Positions 45,069 through 54,379 of a stretch of DNA of 64,000 bases are shown piece after piece. This DNA comes from Arthrobacter globiformis (lineage in GTDB: Bacteria; Actinomycetota; Actinomycetes; Actinomycetales; Micrococcaceae), in NCBI RefSeq assembly GCF_030815865.1, contig NZ_JAUSXI010000001.1, positions 434,001 to 498,000 of the forward strand. Reading direction: 5' to 3'. The notes beneath the pieces are model-generated. The model was not told the origin of the DNA. It ran no database searches and saw only the letters and a program-made list of their open reading frames with translations. The translations under genes and the position numbers were made by a program. Position 1 is the first letter of the stretch. Each line of letters begins with the position of its first letter.

Positions 45069-45395
45069 ATGAGCGACTTCGATACCGTCACCGTGAAGGA
45101 CGTCCCCGCGGACGCCACCATTTTGGACGTGCGGGAGGACTACGAATGGGCAGCCGGGCACGCTGAAGGCGCCCTGCACATCCCACTGGACCAACTGCCC
45201 GGACGGCTGGACGCCCTCGACCCGGACGAGGACCTGTATGTCATCTGCCGGACGGGCGGGCGTTCCTTCCGCGCAGCCCAATGGCTGGTGGGCCAGGGCT
45301 ACACGGCGGTCAACGTGGCCGGCGGAATGGACCAATGGCTGGAATCCGGCAAGCCGCTGGTGTCCGACAACGGCCTCAAGCCCGTGGTTCTGTAG
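45069..45395 (+). CDS. Rhodanese-like sulfurtransferase, single domain
   Basis: This 108-residue single rhodanese domain, GlpE/PspE-like, transfers sulfane sulfur. The active-site Cys60 lies in VICRTGGRS; the N-terminal ATILDVREDYEWAAGHAEGALHIPL and C-terminal NVAGGMDQWLESGKPL are hallmarks. AAGGAGAGG precedes the ATG. It lies 57 bp before pheA, on the same strand. Confidence 0.93.
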   Translation: MSDFDTVTVKDVPADATILDVREDYEWAAGHAEGALHIPLDQLPGRLDALDPDEDLYVICRTGGRSFRAAQWLVGQGYTAVNVAGGMDQWLESGKPLVSDNGLKPVVL

Positions 45396-45451
45396 GCCGG
45401 TCCGCCGGCCCGCCGTCGCTCTGCCCTTCCCGTACCCGCAAAGGAATACCC

Positions 45452-46432
45452 ATGCCCGCCGCCCGCCGCACCTACACCTTCCTCGGCCCCGAGGGCACGT
45501 TCACGGAGGCGGCGCTCCTGCAGGTTCCAGATGCGGCCGAAGCCGTGCGCATCCCGTCCTCCAATGTCAACGCGGCGCTGGACCGGGTGCGTGACGGATC
45601 GGCCGATGCTGCGATGGTACCCATCGAGAACTCGGTGGAGGGCGGCGTCACGGCCACCCTGGACGCTATTGCCACCGGACAGGAACTGCGGATCATCAGG
45701 GAGGCCCTCGTGCCTATCAGCTTCGTGCTGGTGGCGAGGCCCGGCGTCGAGCTTTCCCACATCCGCCGGATCTCCACTCACGGACACGCCTGGGCACAGT
45801 GCCGGCTTTGGGTGGACGAGCATATTCCCGGCGCTGAATACATTCCCGGTTCCTCCACGGCCGCTGCTGCGATGGGGCTGCTGGAGGGCGACGCGCACTA
45901 CGACGCCGCCATCTGCGCGCCCATAGTCGCGACGGAGCAGCCGGGCCTGCACGTGCTGGCCGAGAACATCGGTGACAATCCCGGCGCCGTGACCCGGTTC
46001 ATCCTGGTCAGCCGTCCGGGCGTCCTGCCGGCCCGGACCGGCGCGGACAAGACAACGGTCGTAGTGCCCCTTCCCGAGGACCGGCCCGGCGCCCTGATGG
46101 AAATCCTGGACCAGTTCGCCACCCGCGGCGTCAACCTGAGCCGCATCGAGTCCCGGCCCACCGGGCAGTACCTGGGGCACTACTTCTTCAGCATCGACGC
46201 CGACGGCCACGTGGGCGATGCGAGGGTGGCCGACGCCCTCGCCGGCCTGCACCGCGTCAGTCCCGCCACGCGGTTCCTCGGTTCCTACGGCCGTGCCGAT
46301 GCGCAGGCGCCTGTGGTGCCGGAGCATACGTCCGACGAGGCATTCCTGGCAGCGCATGCATGGGTCAAAGGGATACTCGGCAACGGACCCCTGGGCTCGG
46401 AGTTGCCGGTGGCAGCTTCGCCGTCAGCGTAG
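45452..46432 (+). CDS. pheA: Prephenate dehydratase
   Basis: This enzyme converts prephenate to phenylpyruvate in phenylalanine synthesis. The 326-residue protein has the catalytic domain (FLGPEGTFTEAAL, the IENSVEGGV loop, and the TRF motif in NPGAVTRFILV) and a C-terminal ACT domain for phenylalanine feedback (PGALMEIL and IESRPTGQYLGHYFF). ATG 45452 follows AAAGGAA. It is monofunctional, with no chorismate mutase domain, as in most actinobacteria. Confidence 0.96.
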   Translation: MPAARRTYTFLGPEGTFTEAALLQVPDAAEAVRIPSSNVNAALDRVRDGSADAAMVPIENSVEGGVTATLDAIATGQELRIIREALVPISFVLVARPGVELSHIRRISTHGHAWAQCRLWVDEHIPGAEYIPGSSTAAAAMGLLEGDAHYDAAICAPIVATEQPGLHVLAENIGDNPGAVTRFILVSRPGVLPARTGADKTTVVVPLPEDRPGALMEILDQFATRGVNLSRIESRPTGQYLGHYFFSIDADGHVGDARVADALAGLHRVSPATRFLGSYGRADAQAPVVPEHTSDEAFLAAHAWVKGILGNGPLGSELPVAASPSA

Positions 46433-46524
46433 ATAAATGCCCCTCGGGGCACTTCCCTGCCCCTGTCGCTGTGCGTATGCTTGCCTGATCAACAAAGGGA
46501 TGGCCCCAACGAAAGGAGCGGGTC

Positions 46525-46740
46525 ATGTCGGACAAGAATGACAATGACGGCCAGGGAATGATCGTCAATCCCAAGCCCACAGCTGAGAACCAGGACTGGG
46601 ACGGGGACGAGGCCGACCGTGCGGACCGCCTGCGCTTCGAAGAGGAGCAGGCCATGATCCGCGAACAGTCCGAGGCCCGGGCAGCCGCTAAGGCCGCTGC
46701 CGAGGCCGCCAAGCACGCCGGCTCCGCGCAGTCAGCCTAG
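46525..46740 (+). CDS. Small acidic/coiled-coil hypothetical protein, 71 aa
   Basis: AAAGGAG precedes the ATG. The product has an acidic first half (NDNDGQG, DWDGDEADRADR) and an Ala/Glu/Arg-rich helical second half (RFEEEQAMIREQSEARAAAK). No family is recognised. Its TAG lies in the first unit of a 17-bp tandem repeat. Confidence 0.75.
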   Translation: MSDKNDNDGQGMIVNPKPTAENQDWDGDEADRADRLRFEEEQAMIREQSEARAAAKAAAEAAKHAGSAQSA

Positions 46741-46774
46741 GGGCGCAGCCAGCCTAGGGGCGCAGTCAGCCTAG
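46727..46774. repeat. 17-bp tandem repeat, 2.8 copies, at a convergent junction
   Basis: CGCAGTCAGCCTAGGGG repeats at 46727, 46744 (one change) and 46761 (partial). The CCTAG in unit 1 supplies the stop of the 71-aa gene, and the CTAG in the last unit supplies the stop of the convergent lipid kinase gene. Confidence 0.92.
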
Positions 46775-47847
46775 CCGGGCGTTCCCAGGCGCGCCGTTCC
46801 TTCCCTGACCCGCACCAGCAGAGATCCCGGCTCCACCTGGACCGTCACCTTCGTGGCGTTCCCCGACGTGTCGCCGTCGAGCTGCGTGGGCATGGGTTCC
46901 GGGCACCTGATGACCACCTTGCCGGAGCGGTACACGCTCATGACGGGCAGATGCCGCTTGTGCTTGAACAGGATCTTGGCGTACATCGCCAGCCAGCCCA
47001 CGGCGCTGCGGGGGCTCATGACCACCACGTCCAGCATCCCGTCGTCGATCATGGCCTGCGGGATAAGATCGATGCCGCCCGGCACCAGGCCGCAATTGGC
47101 AAACAGGACGCTGCGGATCTTCCTCGACTGGTCAGGCTGGTCATCCAGGGAGATGGCAACCTTCTTCCTGCGCCCGGGAAGATGGCGGACTCCCGCTTCC
47201 GTGTAGGCAAGCCAGCCGACGGCGCGCTTGAGGCCATCGTTCGTGTCACCCACAACCTCGGCGTCCATGCCGATGCCGGCCATGACGAGGAACGAGTGGC
47301 TTGAGGAGTGGCCGGTGATCGAGTTCTCGATTTCCATCCGCGCCGTGTCGATGAACCGCTGGTGGCCGAAGAGCGCTGTCTGGACGTTGCCATACAGGTC
47401 GTAGACGTTCAGGTCCACGTTCCGGGCCAGCAGGTTGCCGGTGCCGAGGGGGATCAGGCCCATGGCCACCCCGGTGTGCGCGAGGGCCTCAGCCGCCACG
47501 CGCACGGTACCGTCGCCGCCGCCCACAAGAACGACGTCGGCTCCGTACTCCAGCGCCGCCCGGACCTGCGAGTGGCCCGGGTCCTCTGCCGTCGTTTCGA
47601 AGAAGCGGGGCTCCTCCCAGCCGGCAGTCAGGCAGGCGCGCTGGATGGTGGCGCGGGCTTCATCGGCCTTGGCCTTGATGGGGTTGAGGATGACGGCGAC
47701 GCGCTGGCGTTCCAGGCCGTGTTCGTGGGCCATTTCCCGCACGGCGCTGCGGACATGCAAGGCCTTCAGCTTGCGCACGCCCCACCAGCTGGAGACGGCG
47801 AAGGCCAGGGCTGCAGCGATCAGGACGTAAAGAAGCAGGTCGCTCAT
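46771..47847 (-). CDS. Diacylglycerol kinase-family lipid kinase
   Basis: This 358-residue member of the DAGK catalytic-domain family (YegS/DgkB-like) phosphorylates a lipid alcohol. An N-terminal transmembrane helix ([17 protein letters not shown]) precedes the kinase domain with [13 protein letters not shown], the ATP loop [11 protein letters not shown], and [11 protein letters not shown] central [16 protein letters not shown] strand is typical. It is probably membrane-attached and linked to phospholipid turnover; the exact lipid is not shown. Confidence 0.93.
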   Translation of the reverse strand: MSDLLLYVLIAAALAFAVSSWWGVRKLKALHVRSAVREMAHEHGLERQRVAVILNPIKAKADEARATIQRACLTAGWEEPRFFETTAEDPGHSQVRAALEYGADVVLVGGGDGTVRVAAEALAHTGVAMGLIPLGTGNLLARNVDLNVYDLYGNVQTALFGHQRFIDTARMEIENSITGHSSSHSFLVMAGIGMDAEVVGDTNDGLKRAVGWLAYTEAGVRHLPGRRKKVAISLDDQPDQSRKIRSVLFANCGLVPGGIDLIPQAMIDDGMLDVVVMSPRSAVGWLAMYAKILFKHKRHLPVMSVYRSGKVVIRCPEPMPTQLDGDTSGNATKVTVQVEPGSLLVRVREGTARLGTPG

Positions 47848-47890
47848 GGTGCTCCAACACTATCCCGCCCGGAGTGTCCCGCAGATTCGA

Positions 47891-47896
47891 TACCCT
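47891..47896 (+). promoter_or_regulatory. -10-like TACCCT of a leaderless serS promoter
   Basis: TACCCT ends 6 nt before the GTG of serS at 47903. No Shine-Dalgarno sequence is present. Confidence 0.45.
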
Positions 47897-47902
47897 TGTC
47901 TG

Positions 47903-49183
47903 GTGATCGACGTAAAAGACCTCAGCGAAAATCCGGACAAGTTCCGCGCCAGCCAGCGCGCCCGCGGTGCGGACGAAACCCTGGTGGACGCGATCATCGA
48001 CGCAGACGCCGCGCGCCGCACAGCATTGATCAGCTTCGAGAACCTCCGCGCCGAACAGAACGTGTTCGGCAAGAAGGTGGCGCAGGCCAAGGGCGAGGAA
48101 AAGCAGGCGCTGCTCGCCGAGGTCCGCGAACTTGCGGGTGCGGTGAAGGCTGCCTCGGCCGAGGCCGACGCAGCGCAGGCCAAGCAGGAAGAACTGCTGC
48201 GCAGCATCCCCAACCTCATTGAAGACGGCGTGCCGGCAGGGGGCGAGGACGACTACGTTGTGGTCAAGACCGTGGGCACGCCGCGCGAATTCCCTGACTT
48301 TGAGCCCCGCGACCACCTCGAAATCGGCGAGCTGATCGGCGCGATAGACATGGAGCGCGGCGCGAAGGTCTCCGGGGCACGCTTCTACTTCCTTCGCGGC
48401 GTGGGCGCCCGGCTGGAAATGGCCCTGCTGCAGATGGCAATGGAACAGGCCATCGAGGCCGGTTTCATTCCCATGATCACCCCCACGCTCGTCCGCCCCG
48501 AGACAATGCAGGGCACCGGGTTCGACGTAAAGCACGACGCCGAGATCTACCGCCTCGCCGAGGACGACCTTTACCTGGTGGGCACCTCGGAGGTGCCCCT
48601 CGCCGGGTACCACGCGGACGAGATCCTGGACCTCTCCACCGGCCCCATCCGCTTCGCCGGCCAAAGCTCCTGCTACCGCCGCGAGGCCGGCTCGCACGGC
48701 AAGGACACCCGCGGGATCATCCGCGTCCACCAGTTCAACAAGGTGGAGATGTTCATCTACACCACGGCGGAAGACGCTGCGGCGGAGCATGAACGCCTGC
48801 TGGCCTGGGAAGAGCAGATGCTGGCCAAGTGCGAGCTGCCCTACCGTGTAATCGACACCGCCGCCGGCGACCTCGGCATGTCCGCGGCCCGCAAGTTCGA
48901 CTGCGAAGCCTGGGTCCCCACCCAGGGCGCTTACCGGGAGCTGACGTCCACATCCAACTGCACCACCTTCCAGGCGCGCCGCCTCAACATCCGTGAGCGC
49001 GTGTTCACCGAGGACGGCAGCCCCAAGGGCACCCGTGCTGTGGCCACACTCAACGGCACGCTGGCAACCACGCGCTGGATCGTCGCTCTCCTGGAACACC
49101 ACCAGAACGCCGACGGCTCCGTCAACGTGCCCGCGGCCCTGCAGAAGTACCTCGGCGGACTCCAGGTTTTCCCGGTTCTCTAG
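47903..49183 (+). CDS. serS: Seryl-tRNA synthetase
   Basis: This class II synthetase charges tRNA-Ser (and tRNA-Sec) with serine. The 426-residue protein has an N-terminal antiparallel coiled-coil arm (residues about 30-100; [16 protein letters not shown]) and the catalytic domain with [29 protein letters not shown] (motif 2) and [15 protein letters not shown] (motif 3). GTG 47903 ([11 protein letters not shown]) is the canonical family start and lacks a Shine-Dalgarno site; a -10-like TACCCT suggests a leaderless transcript. Confidence 0.97.
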   Translation: MIDVKDLSENPDKFRASQRARGADETLVDAIIDADAARRTALISFENLRAEQNVFGKKVAQAKGEEKQALLAEVRELAGAVKAASAEADAAQAKQEELLRSIPNLIEDGVPAGGEDDYVVVKTVGTPREFPDFEPRDHLEIGELIGAIDMERGAKVSGARFYFLRGVGARLEMALLQMAMEQAIEAGFIPMITPTLVRPETMQGTGFDVKHDAEIYRLAEDDLYLVGTSEVPLAGYHADEILDLSTGPIRFAGQSSCYRREAGSHGKDTRGIIRVHQFNKVEMFIYTTAEDAAAEHERLLAWEEQMLAKCELPYRVIDTAAGDLGMSAARKFDCEAWVPTQGAYRELTSTSNCTTFQARRLNIRERVFTEDGSPKGTRAVATLNGTLATTRWIVALLEHHQNADGSVNVPAALQKYLGGLQVFPVL

Positions 49184-49198
49184 CCTGAACTCCGCCCA

Positions 49199-49244
49199 GC
49201 GGGTAAATACTCACACGGGGGATAACCTGTGGGTATTTACCCGC
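49199..49244 (+). terminator. Long AT-containing hairpin after serS
   Basis: A 17-bp stem with one G-T type mismatch pairs 49199-49215 with 49228-49244; the loop is 12 nt. It lies 15 bp after the serS stop. The stem core GGTAAATAC/GTATTTACC is unusually AT-rich here. Confidence 0.7.
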
Positions 49245-49308
49245 TGTTCATACGCTGCTGTGGCCTGCGTCCTAGCTGGTGTCAGGGGCGTCTGGTCTAC
49301 TAGGAAGC

Positions 49309-50154
49309 ATGACTACACTGACTGAATCCTCAGCCGCCGGCACCGATGACCGGCGAGAACCGCGACAGAAACTGATGATCGCCCTGGACGTGGACGGCAC
49401 TCTCGTGGACCACGACGGCCACATGTCCGCTCCAGTCCGCGACGCCGCACAGGCGGTGGTCGCGGCCGGCCACGAGGTACTGATCGCCACCGGACGATCG
49501 CTCAACGCCACCCTCCCCATCATCGAACAGATCGGCCTGGACCGCGGTTACGCCGTCTGCTGCAACGGCGGCGTGACACTGCGCCTGGACCCAGGGCTGC
49601 CCAACGGCTACGACATCATCCACAAGGCCACCTTTGATCCCGGCCCGGCGCTCCGCGCCCTCCGCAAGCGCCTGCCGGCAGCGAAATATGCGCTGGAGGA
49701 CGAGGACGGGAACTTCCTTTCCACCGAGCGCTTCCAGGACGCGAGCTTCGGTGTCGAAGCCATAGGCGTGGACTTCCAGACCATGCTCGAGGCCACGGCC
49801 GTTCGCGTCGTCGTCTTCAGCGCGGAGAACACGCCGGAGGAGTTCAATGAAGCCATCGAACACATCGGCCTTGCCGGCGTGACCTATTCCGTCGGCTGGA
49901 CCGCGTGGCTGGATATCGCCGCGGCCGGCGTCACCAAGGCCAGCGCACTGGAGAACCTCCGCAGCCGCCTAGGCGTCGATTCCGCTGCCACGGTTGCCAT
50001 CGGCGACGGCCGCAACGACATCGAGATGCTCACCTGGGCGGGCCGTGGGGTGGCCATGGGACAGTCTCCGGAGGAAGTGGTCGCCGCCGCGGACGAGGTC
50101 ACCAAGTCCGTATACGACGACGGCGCCGCCCACGTGCTGCGCGGCCTTTTGTAA
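49309..50154 (+). CDS. HAD-superfamily hydrolase, Cof type
   Basis: This 281-residue HAD phosphatase has motif I ALDVDGTLVDHDG, motif II LIATGRSLNAT, a Lys in AAAGVTKASAL and motif IV AIGDGRNDIEML. It belongs to the same group as the HAD gene at 29042 (both end in Cof-type motif IV) but shares only the motifs. ATG 49309 is chosen over an upstream GTG-like start. The substrate is probably a sugar phosphate or cofactor. It follows serS, as in many actinobacteria. Confidence 0.92.
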   Translation: MTTLTESSAAGTDDRREPRQKLMIALDVDGTLVDHDGHMSAPVRDAAQAVVAAGHEVLIATGRSLNATLPIIEQIGLDRGYAVCCNGGVTLRLDPGLPNGYDIIHKATFDPGPALRALRKRLPAAKYALEDEDGNFLSTERFQDASFGVEAIGVDFQTMLEATAVRVVVFSAENTPEEFNEAIEHIGLAGVTYSVGWTAWLDIAAAGVTKASALENLRSRLGVDSAATVAIGDGRNDIEMLTWAGRGVAMGQSPEEVVAAADEVTKSVYDDGAAHVLRGLL

Positions 50155-50194
50155 GGGGCGGTTTCCTGTGTAACGGCCGGCCCCTGTCGGGGCT

Positions 50195-50270
50195 GGTTTT
50201 ACCGTACTGCGCCGGTTTTACCGCACTGCGCCGGTTTTACCGCAGTGGGCCGGTTTCACCGCACGTCGAG
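50195..50270. repeat. 19-bp tandem repeat, nearly 4 copies, at a convergent junction
   Basis: GGTTTTACCGCACTGCGCC-like units start at 50195, 50214, 50233 and, diverged, 50252. The last unit contains the TGA (50256-50258) of the minus-strand HTH gene. It fills the convergent gap with the HAD gene. Confidence 0.9.
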
Positions 50271-50855
50271 GATCATCGAGAGAAGCCTGGCCGCTGCCGG
50301 CCGGGCTGCGTGCTCCTCGTTCCACTGCGACCTCGCCACAGCCTTGCTGACAGCCTGGGACGTAATGCCGAGTTCGGCGGCCACGGTCTTCTGCTGGCCG
50401 CGCACCCCCGGGGTCATCAGGTCAAGCACGCGCCACTCGGCCTCGCTCCTGTCCCGGACTATGTGGCCGAGCAGGCGAAGGACCGACTCGGACTCGGCCG
50501 CGACCTCCGTCATGGGACCCTCCACGGCCACAGGGATGCGCTCTTTGCTGTTGCGGATGCGGTCCACGGCACGGCGGGCGTAGATGAGGCCGTGCCCGCT
50601 GGCGTCCTTGATCTGATTCGGCAGTGGCTCGTTTACCGGGCCCACGCCGATCCCCACATACCAGCTCCCGCAGCGGAGCGCGATCAGGGCGGCATCCACC
50701 GCCTGATGCGGGCAATCCACGATGCCCTGCACCTCGTCCTCCACAGAGCGGTCAAAGTCCAGTCGCGCCGGGATATGCCGTAGGTCCTTGAGGAGATGCG
50801 GGACCCGGTCGCCGTCGCGCCGGCTGTCTGTTTGATTGATAGTCAGCGTGAACAT
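50256..50855 (-). CDS. HTH-containing protein, SatD/MarR-like, unknown role
   Basis: This 199-residue protein starts MFTLTINQTDSRRDGDRVPH. A central alpha/beta part has CGSWYVGIGVGPV and ends GLIYARRAVDRIRN. A C-terminal helix-turn-helix reads TVAAELGITSQAVSKAVARS. The pattern occurs in actinobacterial proteins annotated as MarR-like or SatD-type DNA-binding proteins. A signal-sensing N-terminal domain coupled to DNA binding is inferred. It is a single gene between a HAD phosphatase and ppa. Confidence 0.82.
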   Translation of the reverse strand: MFTLTINQTDSRRDGDRVPHLLKDLRHIPARLDFDRSVEDEVQGIVDCPHQAVDAALIALRCGSWYVGIGVGPVNEPLPNQIKDASGHGLIYARRAVDRIRNSKERIPVAVEGPMTEVAAESESVLRLLGHIVRDRSEAEWRVLDLMTPGVRGQQKTVAAELGITSQAVSKAVARSQWNEEHAARPAAARLLSMILDVR

Positions 50856-50949
50856 GGTGGACCTCAGACTACCGGGTGGCCAGCCCGAGGCAAGCTGGGA
50901 GCCTACGGGACGTTACGGATCTCACGGTCGGGCGAACAGCAGAAAACAA

Positions 50950-51002
50950 CGACGGCTGGGCCCCCGCCGCCAGGAAACCTTGGCGGCGGGGCCCAGCCGT
51001 CG
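50950..51002 (-). terminator. Terminator of ppa
   Basis: A 22-bp stem with a single bulged C (50950-50972 with 50981-51002) has an 8-nt loop. On the minus strand it is followed by GTTGTTTTCT. It is 12 bp beyond the ppa stop. Confidence 0.88.
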
Positions 51003-51013
51003 GGCTAGACGAA

Positions 51014-51502
51014 TTAGTGTGCTGCGGGCACGTAACGCTTGATGGAAGCCTCGAGTTCAGCTTCGGCAGCCGCGCGGTCGGCCCAGCCTTCGGCCTTGAC
51101 CCACTTGCCGGGCTCTAGGTCCTTGTAGCGGGTGAAGAAGTGCTCGATTTCCTTGATCAGGAACTCGTTGACATCGCTGACTTCCTGGATGTGGTCGAAC
51201 CGCGGGTCGGCCGGAACGCAGAGGACCTTGGCATCCCCGCCGCCGTCGTCCGTCATGTTGAAGACGCCGATCGGACGGGCTTCGACGATGACGCCCGGGT
51301 GCAGATCGAAGTCCTGCAGGAGCACCAGCGCGTCCAGAGGGTCGCCGTCTTCACCGAGGGTGTTCTCGAAGAAGCCGTAATGGGTGGGGTACTGCATGGA
51401 AGTGAAGAGGACACGGTCCAGGCGGACTCGGCCGGTCTCGTGGTCGACTTCGTACTTGACGCGCGATCCCTTGGGGATCTCGATGGTCACGTCATGCTTC
51501 AT
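51014..51502 (-). CDS. ppa: Inorganic pyrophosphatase
   Basis: This family I soluble enzyme hydrolyses pyrophosphate to two phosphates. The 162-residue protein starts [18 protein letters not shown], and the signature [12 protein letters not shown] holds the metal-binding Asp residues. ATG 51502 has GAGGAG upstream; the longer frame is unsupported. It ends at a strong hairpin. It is divergent from dacB. Confidence 0.97.
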   Translation of the reverse strand: MKHDVTIEIPKGSRVKYEVDHETGRVRLDRVLFTSMQYPTHYGFFENTLGEDGDPLDALVLLQDFDLHPGVIVEARPIGVFNMTDDGGGDAKVLCVPADPRFDHIQEVSDVNEFLIKEIEHFFTRYKDLEPGKWVKAEGWADRAAAEAELEASIKRYVPAAH

Positions 51503-51656
51503 GGAATGCTCCTCGACGATTGCTTGGTGTACGCGGCACACGCGATGATCAACCAAAAATGGACTGTCGGTGCCGCCGACTACTATTGAGGATATAGCGA
51601 GAGGCCCAGGTTTCAGGAACTAATGGGGTAATTTCAGGACTTTGAGGACCAGCAGC

Positions 51657-53162
51657 ATGAGCAGCACCAGGGGCACGGCGAGCGGCCGCGGCAGGCTTTC
51701 CACAATGGTCCGCAGCTGGCCCACCCTCCTGATCACGGTACTCCTCCTGGCGCTGGCCCTTCCCGCGGGGCTGCTCATTTCGGCCGCGCTGACCGGCCCG
51801 GCCCGGTCCACGGCCCGGCCTGCCCAGACCCCCGCCTGGCAGCTGGTCCCGGAACGCCTGTCCGTGCCGCAGGGCATCGATCCGCTCAGCAACGCGGCGC
51901 CGGTGCCGGTTCCCGCCGACGTGGCGGCCCAGCTGGACCCCGTCCTCAAGACCGACGGCGGCGGCTCCTTCACGGCCGTGGTCCAGGACGCCGCCACCGG
52001 CCAGGTCCTCTATGACCGGGAAGGCGCCGCCACTAGGATCCCCGCCTCCAACATGAAGCTCCTCACCGCCGTGGCCGCTTTGCGGGGGATCGGCCCCGAG
52101 GAACGGTTCAGCACCAAGGTGGTCGACGGCCCCGCTGCAGGGGCAACACCGGGTGCTGCTGCCACCACGAGGTCCGTGGTGCTGGTGGGTGGCGGCGACG
52201 TCCTGCTCGGCGCCGGCGAATCTGCCGGGGACAAAGTCCTGGGCCATGCCGGGCTCGGCACGCTGGCCAAACTGACTGCGGACTCACTGCGGAAGGGCGG
52301 TTTTAAGGGGCAGGTCCAGGTGCTTGTGGATGATTCCCTCTTCACCGGGCCGGCGCTGAACCCGGCCTGGAGCCCGGATGACGTTGCCGCCGGCGAGACG
52401 GCCCCGCTGTTTCCGCTCGCCCTGAATTCGGCACGGTTTGATCCTGCAGACACCACGGCACCCCGGCCCCAGGACTCCGCCATCGCCGCGGGGGAGGCGT
52501 TCGCTGCCGGCCTTAAAGCGGCCGGTGCGGCCGCGGGCCTCACGGTGGCACCCGCCGTCGTACGTCTTGACGGAAAGCCGACGGCGGACGCCAAAGTCCT
52601 CGCCGAAGTGCAGTCCGCGACGGTCAGCCAGCAGGTGGACCTCATGCTCCAGACCTCGGACAACTACCTCGCCGAAACCCTTGGCCGCATGACAGCTGTG
52701 GCGGGCGGCCAGCCGGCGACCAATGACTCTGCCAGGGCCGCCGTTCTGGGGCAGCTCTCCGGCCTGGGCATTCCCACGGAAGGGATGGTCGCGGCCGACG
52801 TTTCCGGCCTGGCGCTTGCCAACCAGGTATCCGCCCGCCAATTCTCGGAGGTGGTGCGCGCCATCACCCACGGCAAGGACGCCCGGCTCAGGGCCGCACT
52901 GGCGGGGTTCCCGGTGGCGGGGCTGACGGGCACGCTCGGGGACAGATATATCGACGAGTCCACGGCCGAGGGCGCCGGCCTGGTGCGGGCCAAAACGGGA
53001 ACCCTGAACACGGTCATCGCGCTGAGCGGGTACGTGGTGGACGCCGACGGCCGGCTTCTGGTGTTCTCCTTCATCGGCAACGGCCTGACGCCAGGAGCCG
53101 AGGGCAACAAGCCGGCCCTGGACACGGCGGCCACGGCGCTGGCCGGCTGCGGCTGCAGCTAG
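51657..53162 (+). CDS. dacB: D-alanyl-D-alanine carboxypeptidase/endopeptidase, PBP4 (DacB) type
   Basis: This 501-residue class C penicillin-binding protein trims or cleaves peptidoglycan cross-links outside the membrane. A signal-anchor helix (about residues 24-46, LLITVLLLALALPAGLLI) follows a short basic start. The active-site motifs are Ser131-Lys134 (SNMK), Ser334-Asp335-Asn336 (SDN) and Lys446-Thr-Gly (KTG). The start at ATG 51657 is preferred, with GAGGA upstream, over TTG 51642. It is divergent from ppa. Confidence 0.94.
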   Translation: MSSTRGTASGRGRLSTMVRSWPTLLITVLLLALALPAGLLISAALTGPARSTARPAQTPAWQLVPERLSVPQGIDPLSNAAPVPVPADVAAQLDPVLKTDGGGSFTAVVQDAATGQVLYDREGAATRIPASNMKLLTAVAALRGIGPEERFSTKVVDGPAAGATPGAAATTRSVVLVGGGDVLLGAGESAGDKVLGHAGLGTLAKLTADSLRKGGFKGQVQVLVDDSLFTGPALNPAWSPDDVAAGETAPLFPLALNSARFDPADTTAPRPQDSAIAAGEAFAAGLKAAGAAAGLTVAPAVVRLDGKPTADAKVLAEVQSATVSQQVDLMLQTSDNYLAETLGRMTAVAGGQPATNDSARAAVLGQLSGLGIPTEGMVAADVSGLALANQVSARQFSEVVRAITHGKDARLRAALAGFPVAGLTGTLGDRYIDESTAEGAGLVRAKTGTLNTVIALSGYVVDADGRLLVFSFIGNGLTPGAEGNKPALDTAATALAGCGCS

Positions 53163-53245
53163 GGCTGCCTCCGGCTTCCGCGGCAGCCCCGTGCCGGTTC
53201 GCCGGTCAGCGAACTTAAGGCGCGCTGACAGGCGTGTATGTTCTG

Positions 53246-54373
53246 ATGGACCGTATGGAGTCCACTGCAAGCCAGTCATCCGCCCCTGCCCAGGCCCTCA
53301 TCAACTGGGACCTTGCCGCGTCCGCCGCAGCACGGCTGGCTCCGCCGGGTCCGTCGCTGACTGCCGCCGAGATCGGGGACGCAGTCTCCCAGCTGCGCGA
53401 GCTGGCGGATGCCTCCGTTGCGCACGTTCACAAGATCACCGGGCTGGAAGCTGCACGCGACCTCCGTGACTCATCGGTCCTGGTGGTGGACCGTGCCTCC
53501 TGGGCGAAGGCCAACACGCAGAGCTTCGCGGTGATGCTGAAGCCCGCCATCGAAAAGATGCTGGAGAGCCGCCGCGGCACCATCAGCCCCGGAGCCGCCG
53601 CCGTCAGCGGCGCCATCACCGGCGGCCAGCTCGGCGCCGTCCTGGCATTCCTCTCCAGCAAGGTCCTGGGCCAATACGATCCTTTCGCCGCCCTCGCCGA
53701 AGGATCGCAGGCGCCGTCGGGCGGCCGCCTGCTGCTCGTCGCGCCCAACATCATCGCCGTCGAGCGTGAGCTTAATGTGAATCCCACGGATTTCCGGCTC
53801 TGGGTGTGCCTGCATGAGCAGACGCACCGGGTGCAGTTCGCCGCCGCACCCTGGCTCCGGCACCACATGCTGAACGAGATCGACAACCTCAGCGGCCACC
53901 TGCTGGGCAACGTGGACTCCCTGATGGAACGCGCTTCAGCAGCCGCACGCTCGCTCAAGGACCGCGCCGCCAGCGGTTCCACTCCGGGCCGCGGCGCCAT
54001 CCTCGATCTCCTGCAGGACCCTGAGGAAAAGGCCTCGCTGTCCCGCCTCACGGCGGTCATGAGCCTGCTCGAAGGCCACGCCAACGTGGTGATGGACGCC
54101 GTGGACGCCAGCATCGTCCCGTCCGTGAAGACCATCCGGCAGCGGTTCAACGCCCGCGGCAAGGACCGGGGAGTCATCGAAAAATTTATCCGCAGCCTGC
54201 TGGGACTCGACGCCAAGATGAAGCAGTACAGCGACGGCGCCAAGTTTGTCCGCGCCGTGGTGGACGTGGCCGGGATGGACGGCTTCAACCGGGTCTGGGA
54301 GGCTCCGGCGAACCTGCCCACCGAGGAGGAAATCCACAACGCCAGGATCTGGCTCGACAGGATGGGTTTCTAG
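53246..54373 (+). CDS. Zinc-dependent metalloprotease-like protein (DUF2342)
   Basis: This 375-residue protein of the DUF2342 family (sometimes labelled coenzyme F420 biosynthesis associated) has a metal-binding HEQTH (His190, Glu191, His194) in CLHEQTHRVQF. A Gly/Ser-rich stretch follows (GAAAVSGAITGG precedes at about 115-128). A VMSLLEGHANVVMDAVD helix supplies the third ligand region. The start is uncertain among 53234, 53246 and 53255. The family lies next to tilS-hpt-ftsH in many actinobacteria, as here. Its substrate is unknown. Confidence 0.9.
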   Translation: MDRMESTASQSSAPAQALINWDLAASAAARLAPPGPSLTAAEIGDAVSQLRELADASVAHVHKITGLEAARDLRDSSVLVVDRASWAKANTQSFAVMLKPAIEKMLESRRGTISPGAAAVSGAITGGQLGAVLAFLSSKVLGQYDPFAALAEGSQAPSGGRLLLVAPNIIAVERELNVNPTDFRLWVCLHEQTHRVQFAAAPWLRHHMLNEIDNLSGHLLGNVDSLMERASAAARSLKDRAASGSTPGRGAILDLLQDPEEKASLSRLTAVMSLLEGHANVVMDAVDASIVPSVKTIRQRFNARGKDRGVIEKFIRSLLGLDAKMKQYSDGAKFVRAVVDVAGMDGFNRVWEAPANLPTEEEIHNARIWLDRMGF

Positions 54374-54379
54374 GTTTCC

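Noticed and set aside
50195..50270. CRISPR-like array
   Set aside because: The 19-bp units are directly abutting with no spacers, so this is a tandem repeat, as are the other three arrays.
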